64,000 nucleotides of DNA from an uncultured bacterium (GTDB lineage Bacteria > Bacteroidota > Rhodothermia > Rhodothermales > UBA10348): positions 695,213-759,212 of the forward strand of contig CALSQR010000002.1 of NCBI GenBank assembly GCA_943788505.1, read 5' to 3'. The notes under the pieces are model-generated. The model worked only from the letters and a program-made list of their open reading frames with translations, ran no database searches and was not told where the DNA came from. This document shows, in pieces, positions 27,771 to 35,708 of this stretch (its first letter is position 1; each line of letters begins with the position of its first letter). Made by a program: the position numbers and the translations under genes.

Positions 27771-28358
27771 GTGCACCAATACATCGAATCATTCCTGCCG
27801 CTTTTTGTCGCAATGAACCTTCCGGGCGTGCTCCCCATTTTTATGGGTCTCACTGATGGAATGACCGTCAAAGCGCGCAGAACGTTAGTTTTTCAGGCTT
27901 CTTCCACGGCTTTTGCTGTCGCCATGCTGATCCTCTTTGCCGGGGACGTGATATTCCAGGTGTTGGGCATCACGGTCAACGACCTGCGCGTTGGTGGTGG
28001 AATCATTCTACTCGTACTATCGATAACGGATCTGATCTTTGGTGATTTTCGTCGACGAGCACCGGAAGAATCCGATGAAGAGAGTTCAATCGGCATTGTA
28101 CCGATCGGGATTCCGTTAACTATTGGACCCGCCGCTATAACAACGATCCTCGTGAGTCAACAAAGTTTCGGTTATATCCCGACTTCGGTGTCACTTTTTG
28201 CGAACCTTTCTCTCATCACCATCGGGTTTTTATTCGGTCCAGCGCTGCTTCTCAAGCTAGGCAAGAGCGCTGCAAAAGCTGTCGCAAAGGTGACAAGCCT
28301 GTTTCTGGCGGCCATCGCCATTGCGATGATCCGCGTTGGAATCATGGGAATGCTGTAA
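27771..28358 (+). CDS. MarC-family integral membrane protein
   Basis: A 195-residue six-helix protein (MNLPGVLPIFMGLTDGM, LILFAGDVIFQVLGI, VGGGIILLVLSITDLIFG, IVPIGIPLTIGPAAITTILV). It starts at GTG 27771. MarC proteins resemble small transporters, but their substrates are unknown; despite the name they are not linked to antibiotic resistance. The last 105 bases of the gene are repeated, in decayed form, at 32043-32147 on the far side of the rhodopsin cassette. Confidence 0.9.
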   Translation: MHQYIESFLPLFVAMNLPGVLPIFMGLTDGMTVKARRTLVFQASSTAFAVAMLILFAGDVIFQVLGITVNDLRVGGGIILLVLSITDLIFGDFRRRAPEESDEESSIGIVPIGIPLTIGPAAITTILVSQQSFGYIPTSVSLFANLSLITIGFLFGPALLLKLGKSAAKAVAKVTSLFLAAIAIAMIRVGIMGML

Positions 28359-28359
28359 G
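28254..28359 (+). repeat. direct repeat, left copy: 3' end of marC
   Basis: 106 bases covering the last 35 codons of marC and its stop. A second copy lies at 32043-32147 in the same orientation. By hand alignment about 100 of 106 positions agree, with five substitutions and one single-base gap. This copy is in frame and functional as the marC C-terminus. Confidence 0.95.
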
Positions 28360-28447
28360 GAGATACAAGACGGCAAAGTGGGCCTTTCCGATTATGATAT
28401 TGGTCCAAGCGGCAACGTGACCTACGCGAGAAAAGTCCAATCTAGCA

Positions 28448-29392
28448 TTATGCCGCTATTTGACCCGCCTGCCGCGATTCAAATTGATCCATTTTCCAGA
28501 CCACAATCATGTGCGGCATGGTCAATATCGATATGGCAATCAAATAAAAAGCGAACGCTGGTCGCCCTCCTGGAAAAAGCGCGAAGACGCTAATGAGACC
28601 TGCAACCGTGATGCCCATGATGAGAAGTTGATCGTGCCGTTTCGAACGACTTTCTAGAAAAGCGTTCCTGCTACCATACCATGCAGAAAGTCTCTTATCG
28701 TGATACCAAGCATGCCAAAATGTGAAATAGATCCCTACACTGAGAATGGGATGTACGAACAGAAGAAGCGTCGTAACGATGACGGTCTCGACTACTTCTG
28801 TTTGTAGAGGTGCACCAATCATGGTCATGGCACCTAGCCAGCACGCTTGGAAAACGAGGACTACGACCAACATCACTGGCCACTCAGGAATCCAGCTGGC
28901 CAGACCTACGGGGTCAATAGCTGAGGACCAACCTCCGATTACTTTTGCTACTACTTCTGGGTAGAACACAAGAGGTGCCATTATGGGAGTCAGACCGCGC
29001 GCAATAGAGGCGCCGAACCACCCTGCGCCCATCAACGGTACTGCAGCACGTGAGAAGGAGCGGTAGGCATCAGCTGAACCCCAATGCCAGATCGTAATCC
29101 CCACAAATAGGCCTGCGGCGAGGACTGGGGCCATCCACCATAGAATGCCATACACACCCATCACTAGCAGATACCCGCAAATAGCGCGAAAAAACCGACC
29201 TGTGACGGGACTCTGGTCGAAAGACGCCCAAATTACATGATCTGACGCCCCATGAGGAACCCCATATATAAAAACCGACAAAGCCCAAGGGAGATATAGA
29301 ATCCATGATGGACCACCACCCACTAACCAGCCCAACGCCGAGCCAAGGATAGTAGCTATTAGAATCCATAAAGGAATCTTGTCATCCGGCAT
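28448..29392 (-). CDS. blh: Brp/Blh-type beta-carotene 15,15'-dioxygenase
   Basis: This membrane enzyme cleaves beta-carotene to two molecules of all-trans retinal, the chromophore of the rhodopsin. The 314-residue protein has about eight hydrophobic helices and the family's iron-ligand histidines: H47 and H52 in YGVPHGASDHVI, H103 in TIWHWGSAD, H227 and H231 in TFWHAWYHDKRL, and H294 in ILTMPHMIVV. It is the third gene of the rhodopsin operon, and its start overlaps the end of the lycopene cyclase gene by 11 bases, so translation is coupled. Convergent with marC. Confidence 0.94.
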   Translation of the reverse strand: MPDDKIPLWILIATILGSALGWLVGGGPSWILYLPWALSVFIYGVPHGASDHVIWASFDQSPVTGRFFRAICGYLLVMGVYGILWWMAPVLAAGLFVGITIWHWGSADAYRSFSRAAVPLMGAGWFGASIARGLTPIMAPLVFYPEVVAKVIGGWSSAIDPVGLASWIPEWPVMLVVVLVFQACWLGAMTMIGAPLQTEVVETVIVTTLLLFVHPILSVGIYFTFWHAWYHDKRLSAWYGSRNAFLESRSKRHDQLLIMGITVAGLISVFALFPGGRPAFAFYLIAISILTMPHMIVVWKMDQFESRQAGQIAA

Positions 29393-30137
29393 ACGAACTC
29401 TCAGACCACAGTTGATTCAGTTCGGAATGGCGCAGGTGATGAGCAGCCAAAAGTGTGCCTTGAACAACCAACAAATTTGTCACAAAAAAGAACACAGCTT
29501 CTTCCACTGGGAGGACGCCAATCATGACTCCAGTCGATGTGGCTTCGGATATTACCCATACTTCATTCTTGATTGCGATAGCGTCGGCCACGCACAAGTA
29601 AAGAGAAGGCGGAATAAAGGCGGTCATGACCAACTTCCTCATCCTCCACAGATTGTGACCACCTGCGACCCATTGAAGGGCCAGCACGGGTGCCGCCCAA
29701 GCGACAATCAACCCCAAATAAGTTGTTGAAGTCCCTTCCAGCATCCAAAGCCCGGCTGCAGTCGCAGCAAGGAAAACTCCTGTGCCATTCCATCTGGCCA
29801 ACTGCGACTCTCTAGGGCCAAACCAATCGACCCCAGGCCGGTGTATCAACCAGAATGTCCAAAGACCTGTGATAAACGTCTGAATAAGGAAGAATGCGTA
29901 CTCCTCGAAAGGTACGTGGCCAATGATCCCAATAACGCGGTCGCTCCCGTAATACCAGATGTTATTCGCAACCAAAAAATTGTCCCAAGGGGTCGTGTAC
30001 AGGAATGCAATCGCCGCAATGAGGCCCACTGAAAGATTTGCTTTACGACGGTCCGAGAGCACAATGCGCGGCTGTATGACACGCATTAGTATTAATGCAG
30101 GTAGCGTAAAAACGAAGTGAAACTGGAGATATGACAT
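29382..30137 (-). CDS. crtYcd: lycopene cyclase, fused CrtYc-CrtYd type
   Basis: This membrane enzyme closes both ends of lycopene to give beta-carotene, the precursor for Blh. The 251-residue protein contains two copies of the lycopene-cyclase domain, each with a P-x-E-E motif: PFEEYAFF (residues 76-83) and PVEEAVFFF (210-218). TTPWDN (48-53) is also conserved. This is the fused form of the heterodimeric CrtYc/CrtYd enzymes, as in haloarchaea and some Bacteroidota. Start 30137 (MSYLQFHFVF) is chosen because the longer frame runs through the upstream hairpin. Phytoene synthase and desaturase genes are not in the window, so lycopene must be made from genes elsewhere. Confidence 0.92.
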   Translation of the reverse strand: MSYLQFHFVFTLPALILMRVIQPRIVLSDRRKANLSVGLIAAIAFLYTTPWDNFLVANNIWYYGSDRVIGIIGHVPFEEYAFFLIQTFITGLWTFWLIHRPGVDWFGPRESQLARWNGTGVFLAATAAGLWMLEGTSTTYLGLIVAWAAPVLALQWVAGGHNLWRMRKLVMTAFIPPSLYLCVADAIAIKNEVWVISEATSTGVMIGVLPVEEAVFFFVTNLLVVQGTLLAAHHLRHSELNQLWSESSYAG

Positions 30138-30159
30138 GGGCGCTTCTGGTAGGTGCAAA

Positions 30160-30194
30160 TGTTTGGTGGGCGGCCTACGGCCGCCCACCAAACA
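30160..30194 (-). terminator. perfect 16-bp hairpin between rhodopsin and crtYcd
   Basis: TGTTTGGTGGGCGGCC (30160-30175) pairs perfectly with GGCCGCCCACCAAACA (30179-30194) over a three-base loop. On the minus-strand transcript it lies just after the rhodopsin stop codon and about 20 bases before the lycopene cyclase start. It lacks a clear U tract, so it may be a partial terminator or a 3'-end stabiliser that keeps rhodopsin mRNA more abundant than the downstream enzyme mRNAs. Confidence 0.75.
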
Positions 30195-30206
30195 CTCTAT
30201 TCTCTC

Positions 30207-30962
30207 TTAGACTGTGTCTAGCGAGTAGCCGTCGTTTTCAGACTTGTTGCGTGCGATGATATAAATCAAGACGCCAAATCCCGCTTTCGCAAGCACATCG
30301 GCCACGGCATATCCAATCTGCATTCCCACCAGGCCTACATCTGCGCCCAGAAGCGGCAGGGCGTATGTAATCGGATAGAAACCCCACGTTGCGACGAGAA
30401 GCCAGCGCGCGTTACGCAGAAGTAAACCTACGCGCCCTCCTTGCTCATCTATAACGGTGCCAACCTCTCCCCAAAGAACGTAGAGGATATAGGCAAAAGG
30501 AATTGTCGACAAGACACCCCACAAGATGATGGAACTCGCTTCTGCCGCTCCTTCTCCCGGATACCCGAGTGCAATCATGGCTATGGCAGCAAAAATCAGT
30601 TTGGTAAGCAAGCCTTCTGACTTCTGACGAGTCAGACCCATGACGAGGACTAACTCAGCAAGTAAGAGCGGTACCGTCAACAGCCAGTCAACGTATCTGT
30701 ACGCATCGTTGAAGAGATCTGCATTGAAAGAATAGGCACCATTGACATATTCCGTTGCGTGCTCCCAACTTCCCATTATTCGAAAGTAGTGATACGCAGC
30801 GATGCCAACGACGATGGCGGATACGATGAGTGAGATGCGGTACTTGGGTGCTACTCGTTCACGTGCTAGGATGAAGAAAGCGAAAGCTCCCAACATCGAG
30901 GCAATCGTGAACGAAAACATGTTGTACACGACCCCATATTGTTCGAGGCTCAGTGTTTCCAT
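30207..30962 (-). CDS. xanthorhodopsin-type light-driven proton pump
   Basis: A seven-helix microbial rhodopsin of 251 residues, starting at METLSLEQYG (30962; the frame to 31097 is an unneeded extension). The retinal lysine is K226 in ADVLAKAGFG. Helix C has R89 and the D92/T96/E103 triad in RYVDWLLTVPLLLAEL, equal to the DTE motif of outward proton pumps, with Leu at the spectral-tuning site (L100, green-type). H58 in AAYHYFR matches the His that pairs with the counter-ion in proteorhodopsin and xanthorhodopsin. G149 in LWGVLSTIPF sits where bacteriorhodopsin has Trp138; this Gly opens the pocket used by the carotenoid antenna in Salinibacter xanthorhodopsin. Proton pumping is well supported; antenna binding is inferred. 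Confidence 0.96.
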   Translation of the reverse strand: METLSLEQYGVVYNMFSFTIASMLGAFAFFILARERVAPKYRISLIVSAIVVGIAAYHYFRIMGSWEHATEYVNGAYSFNADLFNDAYRYVDWLLTVPLLLAELVLVMGLTRQKSEGLLTKLIFAAIAMIALGYPGEGAAEASSIILWGVLSTIPFAYILYVLWGEVGTVIDEQGGRVGLLLRNARWLLVATWGFYPITYALPLLGADVGLVGMQIGYAVADVLAKAGFGVLIYIIARNKSENDGYSLDTV

Positions 30963-31117
30963 GATAGATTCTAGAGGTGTTAGTTGATGAATGCGTCCGT
31001 TATGGACATGGAGATGAGAGGCCTCAAACGATTTTTTGTAACATATACTCATCCAATACCCTATTATTATCACCATATCCTTGATAAAAACGCTCAATAA
31101 CTCTGATGTGAGCGATT
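30963..31117. promoter_or_regulatory. divergent promoter region of rhodopsin operon and B12-type regulator
   Basis: A 155-base AT-rich spacer between the divergent rhodopsin and regulator genes must hold both promoters. An inverted repeat CGCTCA-N12-TGAGCG (31091-31114) ends three bases before the regulator's ATG and could be an autoregulatory operator. On the rhodopsin side an AT-rich stretch (ACATATACTC, 31039-31048) may be the promoter core. No established CarH/LitR operator consensus is matched with certainty. Confidence 0.45.
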
Positions 31118-32008
31118 ATGACGTCTAATACAGCTGCTAAAATTCTCGGGGTCCATCCCTCTACAATTAAACGACACTGTTCGACCGGAAGGCTACAAAA
31201 CAACCGAACGGAAGGCGGACATCTTCGCATTGACGCCGATCATTTGGCTGACTATCTCCATTTGAATCACCAGGGACATATCCTGCATTCGGTGGGAGAT
31301 GAATTGAATGACTATCTCGAGGGGCTTCGCGCTCACTTCCAGCAAAATGACGATGACGCATTGAAAGTCGTACTTTTCAGTACACTAATGGAGGGAAGAG
31401 AATATTCTTTCCATGCTATGATCGATCATCTCTTTGAAGTGTACCCGGACGATGTGTTAGTTCTAGGGCCCATCCTTCTCCATCTGCTTCGAATTGTCGA
31501 AATTCGGTACAGCAGGTCTGAATTGAGTATCGCCGATGAACATCGCATCACGCAGATTATCCGCGATTCAATTATTCGTTACCACTTCAATACGCTCGAA
31601 AAATTTGAACCTAACGGGAAACAGGTGGTCGTGGGTTGTGCCGAGAGAGACCCCCACGACATCACGGCCCTTCTAACGCGCAGTGTGTTTATGCTACGGG
31701 GCTACACAGTCCGATATCTAGGAGCAGACGTGCCCAATGAAGAATTTAGACGAGAGCAAGAGCGATGGAACGCCGATATCGTCTGCATATCGCGAACCCT
31801 CCCGTCGGGACCTGGAGAAGACAGAAACCTCCTGAGCAGCCTGATCGTGTCTCTTCACAAAGATCGAAACTTTGAAATAGTGTTGGGCGGCCTCTGGTCA
31901 GACTGGTCACGAACACTCGCTCAACGTCACAGTGGCTTCAAAGTCATTCATACATTGAAAGAGCTAGATGAACTCCTGATCTCGCGAGCCATGATAACGG
32001 CTGATTGA
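31118..32008 (+). CDS. MerR-family regulator with B12-binding domain (CarH/LitR-like)
   Basis: This 296-residue protein has a MerR-type helix-turn-helix (residues 1-50: NTAAKILGVHPSTIKRHCSTGRL and EGGHLRI), a helical domain, and a C-terminal cobalamin-binding Rossmann domain. CarH proteins use adenosylcobalamin to sense light and repress carotenoid genes. Two CarH hallmarks are visible: E141-H142 in SIADEHRIT, and the presumed cobalt-ligating H180 in ERDPHDI, followed by GYTVRYLGADVP. The CarH motif W-x9-E-H is here Y131-x9-E141-H142, and the usual Gly of H-x-x-G is Thr. The light response may therefore differ, or only cobalamin may be sensed. Its divergent position makes the rhodopsin operon the likely target. 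Confidence 0.88.
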   Translation: MTSNTAAKILGVHPSTIKRHCSTGRLQNNRTEGGHLRIDADHLADYLHLNHQGHILHSVGDELNDYLEGLRAHFQQNDDDALKVVLFSTLMEGREYSFHAMIDHLFEVYPDDVLVLGPILLHLLRIVEIRYSRSELSIADEHRITQIIRDSIIRYHFNTLEKFEPNGKQVVVGCAERDPHDITALLTRSVFMLRGYTVRYLGADVPNEEFRREQERWNADIVCISRTLPSGPGEDRNLLSSLIVSLHKDRNFEIVLGGLWSDWSRTLAQRHSGFKVIHTLKELDELLISRAMITAD

Positions 32009-32042
32009 ATTGGTCCAGAGACACGTACAAAAGCAGTCCGAA

Positions 32043-32147
32043 AAGCTAGGCCAGAGCGCTGCAAAAGCTATCGCAAAGGTGACAAGCCTGTTCCTGAGGC
32101 CATCGCCATTGCGATGATCCGCGTTGGAATCATGGGAATGCTATAAG
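32043..32147 (+). repeat. direct repeat, right copy: decayed marC 3' end
   Basis: 105 bases that match the end of marC (28254-28359) at about 94%. A one-base deletion breaks the reading frame and no upstream marC sequence is present, so it is a non-coding remnant. It lies between the regulator stop and the end of the convergent amidohydrolase gene. Confidence 0.95.
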
Positions 32148-32166
32148 AAGCGGCGTCTCCGAGCTG

Positions 32167-33564
32167 TCAACGTACCCCGATCTGTCCGGATACGGCTTCT
32201 TCCATCCTACCTGAATTGAATCCAACTCCGTTCTTGAAGACGAGGCGGGCTCGCGTGATCGTCGTGTCATCTGATGTCAGATCTCCTTCGAACGCAACCA
32301 GGTCGGCCCGTTTTCCTTCTTCAATTGAACCTGTTGCAGCGTCAATACCCAGGATCTTGGCGCCGTTTAACGTCGCGATCTGAACGGCTTCGGCCGGCGT
32401 GAACCCAGCCTCCAGTAACAGTTGGTAATTTCGCTGATCACCGTAGCCAGGAAGAGCGCCACCGAATCCGGTTGGGTCCACGCCGGCCGCTAATAAACCA
32501 CCAGCCCTGTAGAAGGCCAGGTCGTAAGCGAGTGATTTCTCCCATTGGTCAACAGGCGTTCCACTGACAGAAAAGCGCTCATAGGACTTGACATACTCTT
32601 CCCGCGTCTCTGCGGACATGGCAGCTAATGAGCGCTCGTCTGCCATCGGACGGCCCTGGACATACATTTCGTATACAGCAGGAGTCGTCGTACGTCCAAT
32701 TCCTTTGTCGATCATAGTGGTGAAGGTGTGCTGGACCTCATCTGAATCGAAGTCCAGACTGACGTATTCAGCACGCCAAGGGCCTGTTGGACACTTGTCC
32801 GGCTCCTTGTCCTTTACGTAATCCGTGTTGGTCATAAGGGTATGCTCGATGCTATCGATGCCTAGTTCGACGGCTTCCGTATGACTGATCGAACACAAAT
32901 GCCCCGTAACTTTTACGCCATTGGCATGCGCGGCTTCAACTACGGCACTCAATTCATCTCGAGTGACCTGCGTGTAGACCTTCATCCAGTCCACTCCCTC
33001 CTCGCCCCAATAACTAGTTACTCGAGCGGCATCTTCTGGGCCCTGCAACCAAGCTTCATCTCCCCTCAAGTAAGGCCCGGTAATAAACATATCAGGACCT
33101 GCTGCTTCACCACTCTCGATAGAAGCTCGCAGGTTGATTTCTGAGTATGGAGCTACGCTTCCGGTCGTGCGAATAGTCGTAACACCCGAAGCCAGGTAGA
33201 GCATCGGTGCCGAGTAGTTCAGCTGGATGTTGCGCTGGCTTGTTGTGTAGAACGTGTGGTTGTGAAGCCCAACCAACCCTGGGGTCACGGTATGCCCTTT
33301 TAAATCAACCCGGATCGCTCCTTCGGGTACATTCAGGGTCGATGATGATCCGACTTCCTGGATAGTACCGGCATTGATTATCACCGTCTGGTCTGTCAGA
33401 GCCGCAGCCCCGGTACCGTCAAACAGCGTCACATTTTCCAAGGCCACAAGTCCTTGATGGTAATCGATCAAGCGGTCTACATCTTCAGAAAAGGACTCCT
33501 GAGCTTGGACCGTCAGTACTGTCAGCGCGCAAAGCGCAAGAAGGGAAAGGAGAAGGCGTTTCAT
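32167..33564 (-). CDS. secreted amidohydrolase (imidazolonepropionase-like)
   Basis: The ATG at 33564 starts a signal peptide (MKRLLLSLLALCALTVLTVQAQ). The mature enzyme has the metal-dependent hydrolase pattern: VNVTLFDGTG-like start (ALENVTLFDGTGAAAL), GLVGLHNHTFYT with the HxH metal pair, VKVTGHLCS, SIEHTLM, LLAAGVDPTGFGG and the closing GSIEEGKRADLVAFEGDL. It may hydrolyse cyclic amides or dipeptides in the periplasm; the substrate is unknown. Its 3' end lies right next to the right-hand marC repeat. Confidence 0.87.
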   Translation of the reverse strand: MKRLLLSLLALCALTVLTVQAQESFSEDVDRLIDYHQGLVALENVTLFDGTGAAALTDQTVIINAGTIQEVGSSSTLNVPEGAIRVDLKGHTVTPGLVGLHNHTFYTTSQRNIQLNYSAPMLYLASGVTTIRTTGSVAPYSEINLRASIESGEAAGPDMFITGPYLRGDEAWLQGPEDAARVTSYWGEEGVDWMKVYTQVTRDELSAVVEAAHANGVKVTGHLCSISHTEAVELGIDSIEHTLMTNTDYVKDKEPDKCPTGPWRAEYVSLDFDSDEVQHTFTTMIDKGIGRTTTPAVYEMYVQGRPMADERSLAAMSAETREEYVKSYERFSVSGTPVDQWEKSLAYDLAFYRAGGLLAAGVDPTGFGGALPGYGDQRNYQLLLEAGFTPAEAVQIATLNGAKILGIDAATGSIEEGKRADLVAFEGDLTSDDTTITRARLVFKNGVGFNSGRMEEAVSGQIGVR

Positions 33565-33626
33565 AGTGATAGCGGGGTTTATGGGTAGTGCATAATAATG
33601 AACCACATTACGTATCACCAAGTGGG

Positions 33627-35708
33627 TCACTCAACTAGGAAGCTGCTCATCATACCGGCCTCAAGATGTTCAGCAATGTGGCAGTGCATCATCCAAGCGC
33701 CCGGATTCGTGAATTCAACCACGATATCGGCGTTCATCCCCGCTGGAATTAGCACTGTGTCCTTCCAAACCAAGTTATCCGTCGGACGGCCATTATAGGC
33801 CACAACCAGGAATCGCTGGCCGTGTAAATGGATAGGGTGCTGCATTCCATGCATCGAATCTCGGAGATTGTGGATGCGGATTTTTGCAGTGGATCCAAGA
33901 TCGAATCGCCACTCGATATCCATGTTTTCCTTTCCCGTCGACGGCTCCCTGATGACCCATTCCGTTTCCCGTCCTGAGGCGCTCCAGTTCATCATCGGCA
34001 TTGTGCCTGCCCACTCTACAGGGTGGAAGTAGGCCTGATCCACCTTCAAGACCCAATCTACTACGGTTGAAAGGCCGGTCGCACGAAGGAAAAGTTCAAT
34101 CTCGTGGGTCGGGGTTTCATTAATCCATGAACGGAAAGGATCAATATCTTCGCTGACATCGGGACGATCGTTCGCTTCGGGGCGCCAGGCTTCCATCGAT
34201 GGCCCGTCCACCGTGATAACGGCCAATGTGTCCCGCTCGGGGAAAAACACACCGGTTGAATGGTTTAGAGCTTGCACATGATTAACCAAGACGTAAGCTC
34301 CCGGCTCAGAAAACGTGAGGTCCACGATGTAGCGTTCCGCGGGCGCAATAGGCACGTTCTCAACCCATGTTTCGCGCTCAAAGGCGCTTAGGTCGGAGGC
34401 TACAACTTTCATTGCCACTCCATCGACCGACAGATTCATGGTTCGAGTATTTGCCACGTTGGTCAGAAACCAGCGTACAGGTTCGCCAGTCTTCGCTTTT
34501 AGATCTAGGCGCTGCTCCCCATTTACCAGCAGCACGTTGCCGAATCGACCCATCAAGGTGTAATTAGCCTCTTCTTTTCCGTACGGGACATTGCCCGATG
34601 GCGCTAAGGTCAAATCGTCGAAAACCAATACTTCTTCGTGCGAAACGTCAGGTAGCATGTCCGGCGAACGAACCAGCATATTGCCATACAGGCCTAAGTC
34701 TTGCTGAATGTCTTCCCTGTGATGAGGGTGGTACCAGTAGATACCAGGATCTGGAAAATGGACTGTATAGACGAATGTCCCGCCTGGAGGTACGGGATCC
34801 TGCGTTAACCCTGGAACACCGTCAAATCGGTTGTCGTGACGCAGGCCATGCCAGTGGATAGAGCTTTCAAAAGGCGTATCATTGACGAATGTCACTGTGA
34901 TACTGGCCTCTTTCGGGACATCAATCAGGGGACCAGGAATTTCACCGTTGTATCCCAGCATCGTCAAGTCCCGACCGGCCAAGCGCTTGCGAACAAAATG
35001 TGCGCGGAGTTCAAGCGAATCCCCATCTACCAAGGTTTGAAGCGATCGGGGTTTGGCCAACGGTAGATAGTCGGCAGCATCTGGGGACCAAGGGTTAACC
35101 GATGGGCTGAGATCCATCATATAAGGCATCATGTCAATGCGCGGATGCATAGCGGGATGCGGCCATTCTTCAACGTCCGCTTCGTGGTGCATCATTCCAT
35201 CGTGTGCCGAAGCAGACTCTGAAAACGCTGACAGTTGGAACATGTCATGAGGCTCCATCCGGCTAGATGGCGAGCGACCCCGAAGCACGAGCGGGCCTGT
35301 TCTTCGATCACTATCTAAATCAGGTTCTAGGCTAACCACCAGCATGAACTTGTTGAAACTGATTTCTCCCACTTCAAATGATCCATTTTGAACCTCTCCA
35401 AGGTTAATGACAGGATCAAGGGTCAAGGGTGAGGCCCACAGTACAAAATGGCCTTCTGCTGGATCAATTTCGGGCAAGCCAGCAATGTCCACCATCAACC
35501 TGTAGCGCTGCCGCCCTTCGCGAGTCACCGTGAGACCGAATGGGGAGGAAGGCCGCACCATTTCGACATGTCCTTCGGCACCGTTATAGTCCTGTGTAGG
35601 CAGCAACTGGATACAATAAAGAGACAAGTCAAGACATTGGGCTACGTCTTGGGCCTGGGAACGTGGTGCCAAGAATAGGCTCAAGACCACAAATAAGATT
35701 ACTCTCAT
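33627..35708 (-). CDS. multicopper oxidase with extra N-terminal domain
   Basis: A 693-residue secreted copper oxidase. The signal peptide ([17 protein letters not shown]) is followed by about 200 residues not typical of the family, including a Met/His-rich stretch ([20 protein letters not shown]) that may bind copper. Then come the cupredoxin domains with all four copper motifs: [26 protein letters not shown] and [12 protein letters not shown], the last with a Met axial ligand. Candidate roles are copper or manganese oxidation, or laccase-like activity. Its ATG overlaps the uvrB stop by four bases (ATGA), an odd pairing that suggests co-transcription. Confidence 0.92.
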   Translation of the reverse strand: MRVILFVVLSLFLAPRSQAQDVAQCLDLSLYCIQLLPTQDYNGAEGHVEMVRPSSPFGLTVTREGRQRYRLMVDIAGLPEIDPAEGHFVLWASPLTLDPVINLGEVQNGSFEVGEISFNKFMLVVSLEPDLDSDRRTGPLVLRGRSPSSRMEPHDMFQLSAFSESASAHDGMMHHEADVEEWPHPAMHPRIDMMPYMMDLSPSVNPWSPDAADYLPLAKPRSLQTLVDGDSLELRAHFVRKRLAGRDLTMLGYNGEIPGPLIDVPKEASITVTFVNDTPFESSIHWHGLRHDNRFDGVPGLTQDPVPPGGTFVYTVHFPDPGIYWYHPHHREDIQQDLGLYGNMLVRSPDMLPDVSHEEVLVFDDLTLAPSGNVPYGKEEANYTLMGRFGNVLLVNGEQRLDLKAKTGEPVRWFLTNVANTRTMNLSVDGVAMKVVASDLSAFERETWVENVPIAPAERYIVDLTFSEPGAYVLVNHVQALNHSTGVFFPERDTLAVITVDGPSMEAWRPEANDRPDVSEDIDPFRSWINETPTHEIELFLRATGLSTVVDWVLKVDQAYFHPVEWAGTMPMMNWSASGRETEWVIREPSTGKENMDIEWRFDLGSTAKIRIHNLRDSMHGMQHPIHLHGQRFLVVAYNGRPTDNLVWKDTVLIPAGMNADIVVEFTNPGAWMMHCHIAEHLEAGMMSSFLVE

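Larger units (their letters stand above)
28254..32147. other. phototrophy cassette bounded by direct repeats (putative transferred island)
   Basis: Between the two marC 3'-end copies lie only blh, crtYcd, the xanthorhodopsin gene and a divergent MerR/B12-type regulator, about 3.7 kb in all. The genes form a self-contained light-driven proton pump module. No integrase, transposase or terminal inverted repeat is visible. The repeats suggest arrival as a unit, for example by single-crossover recombination of a molecule carrying a marC 3' end, or by site-specific insertion at the gene end. The bounds are seen in the sequence; the transfer history is inferred. Confidence 0.7.

Noticed and set aside
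30207..30962. Sodium-pumping (NDQ) or chloride-pumping rhodopsin
   Set aside because: Helix C has D92, T96 and E103 (the DTE pattern of proton pumps), not NDQ or NTQ.
32043..32147. Possible second marC gene
   Set aside because: Only the last 105 bases are present, with a one-base deletion and no start; it is a remnant, not a gene.
28254..32147. Transposon or integron explanation for the rhodopsin cassette
   Set aside because: No transposase, integrase, terminal inverted repeats or attC-like sites were seen; the repeats are gene-end copies, so recombination is the simpler idea.
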